A stretch of DNA of 13,651 nucleotides from an uncultured Clostridia bacterium (GCA_947631315.1 CANRLA010000035.1:1-13651), one strand, 5' to 3'. Shown: positions 7,655 through 13,651, counted from the stretch's first letter. Translations and numbers: made by a program. Notes: generated by a model not told the origin, from the letters alone.

Positions 7655-7663
7655 TGGTATAAT
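7655..7663 (+). promoter_or_regulatory. Extended -10 promoter for der-plsY(-gpsA)
   Basis: TGGTATAAT (7655-7663) is a perfect -10 hexamer with the TG extension. No good -35 box stands 17 bases upstream (TATAAT at 7635-7640), which is usual for extended -10 promoters. Transcription would start near 7670, giving a leader of about 12 bases before the GTG at 7682. Confidence 0.6.
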
Positions 7664-7681
7664 AAATTAGAGGTGAAAGAA

Positions 7682-9013
7682 GTGTCAAAGGGAACAGTAG
7701 CGATAATCGGAAAACCAAATGTAGGAAAATCTACCTTCTTCAATTATTTAATTGGTGAAAGAAAAGCCATAGTAGGAAGTACACCAGGACTTACTCGTGA
7801 TAGAATTTATGGGGAGACAAACTGGAGAGGTAAAAATTTTACAATAATTGATACAGGTGGAATTGAAGATAAAAAAGACGATGTTATAAGTAATCAAATG
7901 CTAATTCAAGCGGAAATTGCAATGGAACTTGCTGATGTAATTGTTTTTATGACAGATGTTACAACTGGTGTAACATCTGCAGATAAAGAAATTGCTTTAA
8001 TGCTAAAAAGAGCCAAGAAAGATGTTATTTTAGTTTGTAATAAAGTTGATGACTTTAAGAAATATGAAAATGAGATTTATGAATTTTACAATTTAGGATT
8101 AGGTGACCCACACCCAATATCATCTGCAAATGCAAAAGGAATAGGTGATATTTTAGATGTTATATATGATTTTCTTCCAAATGAAGAGGATAGTGAAAAT
8201 GATGATGACAAAATCAAAGTTGCAATAATCGGAAAGCCTAATGTTGGAAAGTCTTCACTTATAAATAAGATTTTAGGTGAAAATAGACTAATAGTAAGCA
8301 ACATAGCAGGAACTACTAGAGATGCAATTGATTCTGATTTTGAAAACAAACATGGAAAATATGTTTTTATTGATACTGCAGGATTAAGAAGGCACAATAA
8401 AGTTGAAGAAGATATAGAGAAATATAGTATTCTTAGAACAAATCTTGCTATCGAAAGAGCGGATGTATGTGTTTTAATGATTGATGCAAATGATGGAGTT
8501 ACTGAACAAGATGCTAAGATTGCAGGATTAGCGCATGAAGAGGGAAAAGGTATAATTATTGCAATTAATAAATGGGATGATTATGATAAAGAAAATGGAA
8601 CACTAGAACAATATACAAAAAATGTATATAACAAATTATCATATTTATCTTATGCTCCAATATTATTCATCTCAGCAAAAACAGGGCAAAGAGTTGATAA
8701 GTTATTTGAATTAATAAATTCAGTTTCTAATTACAATTCAATGAGAATTTCTACATCAAATTTAAATTCTCTATTAGAAGAAGCAATAAGCATTGTTCAA
8801 CCACCAACTGATAAAGGTAAAAGACTTAAAATATATTATATGACGCAAGTAAGTATTAAGCCACCAACTTTTGCTGTATTTGTTAATAGTAAAAAATTAT
8901 TTCATTTTTCGTATGAAAGATATTTAGTAAATAAACTAAGACAAGAATTCGGATTTAAAGGAACGCCAATAAGAATATTAATAAGAGAAAGGAAAGAGAA
9001 AGATGTTGATTAA
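7682..9013 (+). CDS. der: Ribosome-assembly GTPase Der (EngA)
   Basis: Essential tandem-domain GTPase that acts in 50S subunit maturation. From the chosen start the protein has 443 residues, normal for Der. Domain 1: GKPNVGKST (10-18), DTGG (57-60), NKVD (120-123), SANAKG (148-153). An acidic linker (about 166-177) follows. Domain 2: GKPNVGKSS (184-192), DTAGLRRHNKVEEDIEKYS (231-249), NKWD (296-299), SAKTGQ (331-336). The C-terminal KH-like domain (about 350-443) contains PPTFAVFVN and FGFKGTPIRI. I place the start at GTG 7682 rather than the in-frame GTG at 7673: AGGTG (7671-7675) is then a ribosome site six bases upstream, and the protein starts MSKGTVAIIGKPNVG as in its relatives. The 3' end overlaps plsY by 11 bases. 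Confidence 0.98.
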   Translation: MSKGTVAIIGKPNVGKSTFFNYLIGERKAIVGSTPGLTRDRIYGETNWRGKNFTIIDTGGIEDKKDDVISNQMLIQAEIAMELADVIVFMTDVTTGVTSADKEIALMLKRAKKDVILVCNKVDDFKKYENEIYEFYNLGLGDPHPISSANAKGIGDILDVIYDFLPNEEDSENDDDKIKVAIIGKPNVGKSSLINKILGENRLIVSNIAGTTRDAIDSDFENKHGKYVFIDTAGLRRHNKVEEDIEKYSILRTNLAIERADVCVLMIDANDGVTEQDAKIAGLAHEEGKGIIIAINKWDDYDKENGTLEQYTKNVYNKLSYLSYAPILFISAKTGQRVDKLFELINSVSNYNSMRISTSNLNSLLEEAISIVQPPTDKGKRLKIYYMTQVSIKPPTFAVFVNSKKLFHFSYERYLVNKLRQEFGFKGTPIRILIRERKEKDVD

Positions 9014-9653
9014 TTATGTAGTAGTAGCAGTAGTAAGCTATCTAATTGGTAGTATTTGTTTTTCAGTAATTTTTACTAAAAAATTTGCTGGTTTTGATGT
9101 TAGAGAAAAGGGAAGCGGAAATGCAGGTTCAACAAATGTCCTAAGAACAGCAGGAAAATTACCAGCACTAATGACTTTACTTTGTGATATCTTAAAAGGT
9201 GTTGCAGCAATACTAATTGCTCTTCTTGTAGGTCAAATGATTAATGCAGATGCTAAAACTAGAGCCTTATTAGTACAAATTGCTGGTGTATTTGTTGTTA
9301 TTGGCCATACATTTCCTATATTCTTCAAATTTAAAGGTGGAAAAGGAGTAGCAACATCACTTGGAGTAATCTTACTTATTAACTGGGAAATTGGGTTGAT
9401 TTGTCTTGTATTTGCTCTTATTTTAATGGCATTATCAAGAATGGTTTCACTTGGTTCAATTGCGGCTGCAATTTTATATCCTATCCTTTGTATGTTTACA
9501 GCTGAACACTATATCATTGGAGGAGAAGAAGCTCATTTTGCATATATAATTTTTGGTATAATAATGGCAATAATCATAATATTTAATCATAGAGAAAATA
9601 TTAAAAGATTAGCAGCAGGTACAGAAAATCAAATAAGTTTTAAGAAAAAATAA
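9003..9653 (+). CDS. plsY: Acyl-phosphate:glycerol-3-phosphate acyltransferase PlsY
   Basis: Integral membrane enzyme that transfers the acyl group from acyl-phosphate (made by PlsX) to sn-glycerol 3-phosphate, giving lysophosphatidate, the first membrane-bound step of phospholipid synthesis. The 216-residue product has the usual hydrophobic spans and all three conserved cytoplasmic motifs: GSGNAGSTNVLRT (37-49), GHTFPIFFKFKGGKGVATSLG (101-121, with the GGKG loop) and NHRENIKRLAAGTE (195-208). The start codon lies inside the end of der, with purine-rich AAAGGAAAGAG just upstream, so translation is coupled to der. Its product pathway links directly to gpsA 104 bases downstream, which supplies the glycerol-3-phosphate. 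Confidence 0.97.
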   Translation: MLINYVVVAVVSYLIGSICFSVIFTKKFAGFDVREKGSGNAGSTNVLRTAGKLPALMTLLCDILKGVAAILIALLVGQMINADAKTRALLVQIAGVFVVIGHTFPIFFKFKGGKGVATSLGVILLINWEIGLICLVFALILMALSRMVSLGSIAAAILYPILCMFTAEHYIIGGEEAHFAYIIFGIIMAIIIIFNHRENIKRLAAGTENQISFKKK

Positions 9654-9677
9654 TATTAAGAAAAATATATTTTATAA

Positions 9678-9737
9678 AAATTATATCACGGAAGTGACAT
9701 AATTTAAAGTTTTGGGGAATTGTTAGCCCTAAATATA
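9678..9737 (+). promoter_or_regulatory. Two hairpins in the plsY-gpsA intergenic leader
   Basis: First hairpin: AAATTAT (9678-9684) pairs with ATAATTT (9699-9705), then one A/C mismatch, then TCAC/GTGA (9686-9689 with 9694-9697) closed by a GGAA tetraloop of the stable GNRA class. It lacks a following T run, so it is not a standard terminator. Second hairpin: TTTGGGG with CCCTAAA near 9711-9733, seven pairs including one G-T. Together they nearly fill the gap before the gpsA ribosome site. They may be an RNA processing or translation-control element; no known riboswitch is recognised. Confidence 0.4.
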
Positions 9738-9757
9738 TTATACAAGGAGTTTTTTAG

Positions 9758-10750
9758 ATGAATAAAACAGTTGCTATAATTGGAAGCGGAAGTTGGGGTG
9801 TTGCTCTTGGAAATCATTTAGGAGAAATGCAAAATAAAGTTAAAATATGGTCTTTTAGTGAAGAAGAAAAAGATTATATTAATAATAAGAAAACTTGTAT
9901 GTTTATTCCTGACATGGTAATAAATGAAAATGTTGTATGTTCTAACGACATTAAAGAAGTAGTTGAAAATAGTGACTTTATTCTACATGTAACTCCATCA
10001 AAATTTACAAGAAGTACCTTTAAATTATATAAAGACTATGTTGGAAATAAACCAATTGTAATATGCTCAAAAGGTTTAGAAAATGATACATTAACAACCT
10101 TAGATGATGTTATATTAAGTGAGAAACCTGATGCAAGAATTGCAGCTTTATCAGGACCATCTTATGCAACGGAAGTAATAAATCATATTCCTACTGCAAT
10201 AATTTTGGCATCAAAAGATGAAGAAATTCTTAAAAGTTTGCCTGAAATTTTTTCAAATGAATATATGAGAGTTTACAAATCAACGGATGTAAGAGGCGTT
10301 GAAATTGGAGGAGCATTCAAAAATATAATTGCATTTTGTGCTGGTATTTGTGCAGAACTTAAATTAGGCGCAAATGCTCAATCTGCATTAATTACAAGGG
10401 GATTAGCAGAGATTGCAAGACTTGGAATGAATATGGGAGCAGAACTATCTACTTTTTATGGACTATCAGGATTAGGAGATTTAATCTTGACTTGTTCAAG
10501 TGATGAATCGAGAAATAGACGAGCAGGAAGATTAATAGGAAAAGGTATGACTAAAGAAGAAGTAAAAAAAGAAATTGGAATGACCATTGAAAGTATTGAT
10601 AATATTGAAATTGCAAAAAAATTACTTGAAAAATATAATGTAGATATGCCAATTGTAAATGCTGCTTATGACGTACTTTATAATAATCTTTCAGTTCAAG
10701 ATGCTATAAAAAGTTTAATGACAAGAGAATTAAAATTTGAAAATGAATAA
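9758..10750 (+). CDS. gpsA: Glycerol-3-phosphate dehydrogenase [NAD(P)+]
   Basis: Cytosolic enzyme that reduces dihydroxyacetone phosphate to sn-glycerol 3-phosphate, the acceptor for PlsY encoded just upstream. The 330-residue length is normal. The N-terminal Rossmann domain shows GSGSWG (9-14) for dinucleotide binding, CSKGLE (103-108) and LSGPSYATEV (131-140). The helical C-terminal domain has VEIGGAFKNIIAF (181-193, containing the conserved Lys188), GLAEIARLG (215-223), LSGLGDLILTCSS (236-248) and SRNRRAGRLIGKG (251-263). AAGGAG (9744-9749) precedes the ATG by eight bases. The hairpin around 10873-10932 probably ends this transcript. Confidence 0.98.
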   Translation: MNKTVAIIGSGSWGVALGNHLGEMQNKVKIWSFSEEEKDYINNKKTCMFIPDMVINENVVCSNDIKEVVENSDFILHVTPSKFTRSTFKLYKDYVGNKPIVICSKGLENDTLTTLDDVILSEKPDARIAALSGPSYATEVINHIPTAIILASKDEEILKSLPEIFSNEYMRVYKSTDVRGVEIGGAFKNIIAFCAGICAELKLGANAQSALITRGLAEIARLGMNMGAELSTFYGLSGLGDLILTCSSDESRNRRAGRLIGKGMTKEEVKKEIGMTIESIDNIEIAKKLLEKYNVDMPIVNAAYDVLYNNLSVQDAIKSLMTRELKFENE

Positions 10751-10770
10751 TATAAAATAGTATTATTAAT

Positions 10771-10960
10771 GTAAAAACTTAATAAAAATTAATACATCAA
10801 AAATATAGCATAATGAGAAGATTAAATCAAGATATAAAAAATAAAAAAGTATAAATAATGTATGAAAAAAATAAAAGAATAAATCTTATAAAAAGCTTAA
10901 TACAAGCTGGATATAAGATTTATTCTTTTTTTATTAAGTTTTTACCTTAATAAAAATTAA
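10771..10960 (+). repeat. Inverted and direct repeats in the gap after gpsA
   Basis: GTAAAAACTTAATAAAAA (10771-10788) is perfectly inverted at 10928-10945 (TTTTTATTAAGTTTTTAC), enclosing 139 bases. Separately, CTTAATAAAAATTAA is directly repeated at 10778-10792 and 10946-10960. The gap holds no gene. The arrangement, terminal inverted repeats about 175 bases end to end around an inner hairpin, recalls a miniature inverted-repeat element. The extreme AT content makes chance similarity more likely than usual, and there is no convincing target duplication. Confidence 0.4.
10873..10932 (+). terminator. Large terminator hairpin between gpsA and the lectin-like gene
   Basis: AAAAGAATAAATCTTATA (10873-10890) pairs perfectly over 18 bases with TATAAGATTTATTCTTTT (10912-10929). 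Within the loop AGCTT pairs with AAGCT. The 3' arm ends in a run of seven T. It lies about 120 bases after the gpsA stop codon and most likely ends the der-plsY-gpsA transcript. Its distance also allows it to belong to an inserted element. Confidence 0.75.
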
Positions 10961-10991
10961 CATAAAGTAAAAAAGAAGGAGAAATCTACAA

Positions 10992-11810
10992 ATGAGAGAA
11001 AAAAGAAAAACATTAGATAAAAAAGAAGAGAACTTAAAGTTTAAAAAATTAGCTAAAAAACAAAAATTGAAAGAGAGAGGAATCACATTAATAGCGTTAG
11101 TAGTTACGATAGTAATTTTATTAATTTTATCAGGAGTAACACTAAATATAGCATTATCAGATAATGGATTATTTGAAAAAACAAAGAAAGCAGCAGAAGA
11201 ATATAAGACTGCAACAGATGAAGAGCAAAGACAAATTGCAATGGCAGAAGCAGCATTGAATACAGAAAATACAGAATATGAAGGAGTTACAATTCCAGCA
11301 GGAATGGCACCAACAAAAATAGAAGGAGAAAGTACAATAAAAGAAGGATTAGTAGCAATAGATATAAATGGAAATGAATGGGTATGGATAGAAGTACCAA
11401 AATCAGCTATGCCAACAGATTTATCTTTTATAAATGAAAAAGGTTATTCTCCTGACGATGAAAATAGTTGCGAACAAATAAAGGAAGCATTAAGTAAATA
11501 TGCAAATTCATATACAAAAGTTGGAAATACGAAAAGAACTCTTAAATGGAGAGATGAATGGTATGCGGGAACTAAAAAAGAGATTGTAACCAGTGCAACA
11601 GCGTCAGAAGAAGAGAAAAAATTAAAAAGCGGATGTGGTTTAACTTTAGATGAATATACAGAAACATATCAAAAAATGTTAAAGAGTATATACTTAAATG
11701 GAGGTTTTTGGATAGGAAGATATGAAGCAGGAATAGAAAAAAGCATCGGAATAGATAGAACGAATTTGTATTTATCAGATTTATTACCCGAATACGGAGA
11801 GCGGAAATGA
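10992..11810 (+). CDS. Prepilin-like anchor plus start of a C-type-lectin/FGE-like domain (5' part of a frame-split gene)
   Basis: This part encodes 272 residues. A long, highly charged leader (1-30) ends in KERG, followed by ITLIALVVTIVILLILSGVT (31-50). That matches a type IV prepilin processing site (Gly30/Ile31) and hydrophobic helix, except that the usual Glu at position 5 of the mature protein is Ala. A helical stretch rich in Ala, Lys and Glu (55-92) follows, then GLVAIDINGNEWVWIEVPKS (119-138) and NGGFWIGRYEAG (236-247), typical of the start of formylglycine-generating-enzyme (FGE)-like domains with a C-type-lectin fold. The frame ends at TGA 11808-11810 in mid-domain, and the rest continues in another frame (see next entry). 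AAGGAG (10976-10981) lies ten bases before the ATG. The product is probably surface-exposed. In this family the fold is used for ligand display, and no FGE catalytic function is implied. Confidence 0.85.
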   Translation: MREKRKTLDKKEENLKFKKLAKKQKLKERGITLIALVVTIVILLILSGVTLNIALSDNGLFEKTKKAAEEYKTATDEEQRQIAMAEAALNTENTEYEGVTIPAGMAPTKIEGESTIKEGLVAIDINGNEWVWIEVPKSAMPTDLSFINEKGYSPDDENSCEQIKEALSKYANSYTKVGNTKRTLKWRDEWYAGTKKEIVTSATASEEEKKLKSGCGLTLDEYTETYQKMLKSIYLNGGFWIGRYEAGIEKSIGIDRTNLYLSDLLPEYGERK

Positions 11811-11811
11811 T
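11796..11811 (+). other. Frame break within the lectin-like gene (mutation or +1 recoding site)
   Basis: The upstream frame reads ...TAC GGA GAG CGG AAA TGA; the continuing domain is read one base later (GGA AAT GAT ACT). The switch must occur between 11755, after the last stop codon in the downstream frame, and the TGA at 11808. Restoring one lost AG (GGAGAGAGC instead of GGAGAGC), or removing one A from AAA, gives a continuous domain. The order GGAGAG, one codon (CGG), AAA, TGA also has the spacing of the RF2 (prfB) +1 frameshift site. Confidence 0.7.
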
Positions 11812-12366
11812 ACTCCAAGACGAGGGATTTGTCAAAGAGATGCTTTTACGTATGGGAATTTGTTCTGCAGAGGTGCGCAAACTGTTGCGAGTCAAATGAC
11901 TCCGAATAAGACGAATACGAGTAGCTTAATGTTCGGAATTCAGTGGGACTTAGTTTGCAAGTTTCTAGAGGAGAATAGTAGTTTGGATGAAGATGATATA
12001 AGTACTGATAGTTCATCTTGGGGAAACTATAAAGGAGAGTCAATTAGAATAGATAGTGAGAATGCCTGGGGAATAAGTAATGGTGAAGATAAATATAGAT
12101 ATTTGCCAAAAGGAACCATAGTTGAGACGAACTTACTAACGACGGGTGCGTCTGAAGACACAAAGGTTTTAAACATTTATGACTTTGCTGGGAATGAAAG
12201 TGAATGGACGCTTGAGTATTGTAGAGCTGAAAATTTACCTACTTCGGTTTGCGGTTATAGGGGTGGGTTTTGGCTTAATGCTGGCCGAGATGGTTTTCCT
12301 GCTGCCGTACGTGACTCCGGATTTGTTGATAGTGGGGGAAAAGCTTTCCGACCATGTTTATTTTAG
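11811..12366 (+). CDS. C-terminal part of the lectin/FGE-like domain, out of frame with its N-terminal part
   Basis: Read in the +1 frame relative to the anchor part, this continues the same domain. After the frame break it encodes TPRRGICQRDAFTYGN, then CRGAQTVASQM, TSSLMFGIQWDLVCKFLEEN, the WGNY segment, LLTTGASEDTKVLNIYDFAGNESEWTLEYC and the terminal RGGFW...FRPCLF. The YDFAGNESEWTLEY motif is the counterpart of the YDLAGNVWEWT hallmark of FGE-like/C-type-lectin domains. A separate start is unlikely: the first candidates are TTG at 11860 and a later ATG, neither with a ribosome site. It should be read as part of one gene spanning 10992-12366 (about 455 residues if the frame is restored). 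GC content and codon choice (CGA, CGG, CCG, ACG) differ from the A-ending codons of the 5' part, suggesting a mosaic origin. The extreme 3' end is A-poor (see the variable-repeat-like entry). Confidence 0.8.
12247..12363 (+). other. A-depleted segment resembling a DGR variable repeat
   Basis: Over 12241-12360 the coding strand has 18 A in 120 bases (15 percent) and 50 percent GC. The neighbouring 12181-12240 has 30 percent A and 12001-12060 has 38 percent A. The segment encodes VCGYRGGFW... through FRPCLF, which is the position (C-terminal lectin-fold loop, conserved RGG before, FRP before the stop) where diversity-generating retroelements rewrite adenines of a template into the target gene. 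Many exposed codons end in T or C (TTT, CTT, GAT, GAC, TCC, GTT), compatible with AAY template codons; TGG, CGA, GTA and GGA are not. No template repeat or reverse transcriptase is in the window, so this is a candidate only. Confidence 0.5.
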
Positions 12367-12421
12367 ACTTATTTGAATATTGAAAATGAATGTCCAACTC
12401 AGATGATAAAAGAAGGATTAA

Positions 12422-12445
12422 AAGAGCGCAAACTAATGCGCTTTT
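12422..12445 (+). terminator. Hairpin 56 bases after the lectin-like gene
   Basis: AAGAGCGC (12422-12429) pairs with GCGCTTTT (12438-12445) over eight pairs with one wobble and an eight-base loop. The T tract is short and interrupted, so it may be a weak terminator. A GC-rich stem just downstream of the target end is also a feature of some DGR target genes. Confidence 0.6.
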
Positions 12446-12471
12446 ATATTTTACAAACGTATAAAATTTCA

Positions 12472-12533
12472 AAAAAACACTAATAATAACTAAAAGTCAG
12501 TTTTGATATAGTTAGAAAAAGTGTTTTTTATTT
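12472..12533 (+). terminator. Second terminator hairpin before the Ser/Gln/Gly-linker gene
   Basis: AAAAAACACT (12472-12481) pairs with AGTGTTTTTT (12520-12529). Inside, TAACTA (12487-12492) pairs with TAGTTA (12509-12514). A T-rich tract follows. With the preceding hairpin it isolates the lectin-like gene from the next one. The 200-base gap holds nothing else that I can support. Confidence 0.65.
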
Positions 12534-12566
12534 TAACTTTAAAACTCAGGAAAGGGTTAAATTTTT

Positions 12567-13577
12567 ATGAAAAAAGAAATTGGAAAATATATTGCAATTT
12601 TTTTAGGTGTAGTTTGCGTATTGCTTGCAATAGCATTAATCTGCATTAAAGTTTCTAGTGTAAATGCTCAAACAATGGAACAAGACTTAAAAGACAAAAT
12701 AGAAGAAGAAATATCATTCTTAGATTCAAATATAACTGAAGTAATGAATAAAGTAAACAATATTACTGTTATTAAATATAAAGTATATACTAGAGAAATA
12801 AACGAAGGAGATAGTTCATCTGATAGCTCTAGCAAAGAATCACAAGGCAATTCGCAAGGACAATCAGAACAAAGTTCAAATCAAGAAGAAGGGAGTTCAG
12901 GACAAGGGTCATCTTCAAGTAGCCAAGGACAGGGAGAATCTAATCAAAATTCTTCACAAGGACAAGGTAGTAGCCAGCAAGGAAGTCAGGGACAAAGTCA
13001 AAACAATTCTACCAAAGTATCAGAGTTAGTTCCTAATGCAACACTTGAAAATAATAACCAAGAAACAGACTGGAAAGAAATTTCATATTCAGTGGAAAAG
13101 ATTTATTCGACATGGCCAACAATAAATTTAGATTTTCAAAAACAGGGAATAAGTTCAGAAATAATTAATAATTTTTCTTTATCAATGGACGGCGTAATTC
13201 AATCAATAAAAAATAAAGATAAGAAAAACACTTTAATTAATTTATTTAATATGTATATAAATATTCCGAAATATGCTTCTAACATAAATTTAGATAGTGA
13301 AAAAATAAATTTATATAATACCAAATTAAATATATTAAATGCTTATACTTTAGTAAGTACAGATGATAACTGGAATAATGCTATAGCAAGTATAACATCA
13401 GCTAAAAGTTATTTTTCAAGTATAGTATCTGCAATAAATAATAATGAAGAAAAAAAGAATTCTTTACAAAAAACTTATGTTTTAATTGAAGATTTAGAAA
13501 GAATAGCACAAATTAATGATAAAGATATCTTTTATATGGGCTACAAAAATATAATGCAAGCCTTAGAAACAATGTAA
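12567..13577 (+). CDS. Membrane-anchored protein with a Ser/Gln/Gly-rich linker, unknown function
   Basis: The family is not recognised. The 336-residue product begins with one membrane segment (about residues 8-29), then a predicted helical, acidic/amphipathic stretch (35-66) and a low-complexity Ser/Gln/Gly/Asn/Glu linker (83-148). A C-terminal domain (about 165-336) follows that looks fully helical and Asn/Lys/Ile-rich (for example INLYNTKLNILNAYTLV and LQKTYVLIEDLERIAQ). With a short basic N-terminus and no cleavage site it is probably anchored with the bulk outside the cell. The linker would hold the C-terminal helical domain away from the membrane or thread it through the wall. AAAGGG (12551-12556) is ten bases before the ATG. 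Two hairpins separate it from the lectin-like gene, so there is no evidence that they are co-transcribed. The 74 bases after it contain no gene or clear terminator. Confidence 0.85.
   Translation: MKKEIGKYIAIFLGVVCVLLAIALICIKVSSVNAQTMEQDLKDKIEEEISFLDSNITEVMNKVNNITVIKYKVYTREINEGDSSSDSSSKESQGNSQGQSEQSSNQEEGSSGQGSSSSSQGQGESNQNSSQGQGSSQQGSQGQSQNNSTKVSELVPNATLENNNQETDWKEISYSVEKIYSTWPTINLDFQKQGISSEIINNFSLSMDGVIQSIKNKDKKNTLINLFNMYINIPKYASNINLDSEKINLYNTKLNILNAYTLVSTDDNWNNAIASITSAKSYFSSIVSAINNNEEKKNSLQKTYVLIEDLERIAQINDKDIFYMGYKNIMQALETM
12813..13010 (+). repeat. Low-complexity Ser/Gln/Gly coding tract
   Basis: Residues 83-148 of the encoded protein are almost only Ser, Gln, Gly, Asn and Glu, with recurrent QGQ and SSQGQG units. 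The DNA carries irregular copies of CAAGGACAA/CAAGGACAG, so its length may vary between strains through slippage or recombination. Confidence 0.8.
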
Positions 13578-13651
13578 AATAGTGTAAAATAATTTCGGGA
13601 AAATTTAAAATAAAAAATGAGATACTCCCAAAGTTGTGTTAAAATAATTTT

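Noticed and set aside
10858..10950. 30-codon open frame starting ATGTATGAAAAA and running through the large hairpin after gpsA
   Set aside because: No ribosome site precedes it, and it lies wholly within the terminator hairpin and repeats; AT-rich DNA readily gives frames of this length.
10992..12366. Treating the lectin-like gene as a functional formylglycine-generating enzyme
   Set aside because: The catalytic cysteine context of true FGE is not recognisable, there is no sulfatase neighbour, and the anchor plus A-poor end fit a binding or display protein better.
12389..12451. 20-codon frame (MSNSDDKRRIKR...) right after the lectin-like gene
   Set aside because: No ribosome site and too short; it overlaps the downstream hairpin.
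13581..13651. Similar AT-rich strings GTGTAAAATAATTT and GTGTTAAAATAATTTT after the last gene
   Set aside because: Low-complexity AT sequence at the window edge; too little context to call a repeat or promoter.
1..13651. CRISPR arrays, tRNA or rRNA genes, transposases, integrases
   Set aside because: No regularly spaced repeats, no tRNA cloverleaf, no rRNA-like sequence and no recombinase-type protein motifs were seen on either strand.

Overview
The window is low-GC, A/T-ending-codon DNA with strong AGGAG-type ribosome binding sites, consensus sigma-A promoters, short intergenic gaps and all genes on the + strand. The gene set (DacF-type carboxypeptidase, VanW-domain protein, Der, PlsY, GpsA) and the prepilin-like N-terminus reading GITLIALVVTI point to an anaerobic Firmicute of class Clostridia, probably an uncultured gut lineage. 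That placement is inference from gene content and style, not from a marker gene.

Layout. Positions 1-50 hold the terminator of a gene outside the window. From 240 to 4114 lies a run of separately transcribed envelope genes: an unrecognised membrane-anchored protein (240-866), a VanW-domain protein (1015-1650) whose terminator hairpin overlaps its own stop codon, a secreted D,D-carboxypeptidase with an unusual N-terminal repeat (1792-3261), a small helical cytosolic protein (3348-3785), and a 54-residue single-span membrane protein (3910-4074) with its own perfect TTGACA-17-TATAAT promoter and its own terminator. Positions 4217-7592 carry two overlapping paralogous multi-span membrane proteins of the GT-C / 6-pyruvoyl-tetrahydropterin-synthase-related type, probably for envelope polysaccharide or lipid glycosylation. 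Positions 7682-10750 carry the housekeeping block der-plsY-gpsA: ribosome-assembly GTPase, acyl-phosphate glycerol-3-phosphate acyltransferase, and glycerol-3-phosphate dehydrogenase. The last two act in succession to make lysophosphatidate. A large hairpin near 10873-10932 closes this block.

The accessory part is 10992-12366. It is a prepilin-like membrane stalk fused to a formylglycine-generating-enzyme / C-type-lectin-like domain, split into two frames near 11797-11810. The C-terminal about 115 bases of its coding strand are strikingly poor in A (about 15 percent, against 30-38 percent just upstream). They encode an RGG...FRPCLF segment of the kind found as the variable repeat of diversity-generating retroelement (DGR) target proteins. 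No reverse transcriptase, Avd or template repeat is in the window, so if this is a DGR target it is supplied in trans. The frame break may be a mutation, a sequencing error, or a +1 recoding site: an SD-like purine run, one codon, a shift codon and UGA are spaced as in the prfB (RF2) frameshift site.

The window ends with an unrecognised membrane-anchored protein with a Ser/Gln/Gly linker (12567-13577), separated from the lectin gene by two hairpins.
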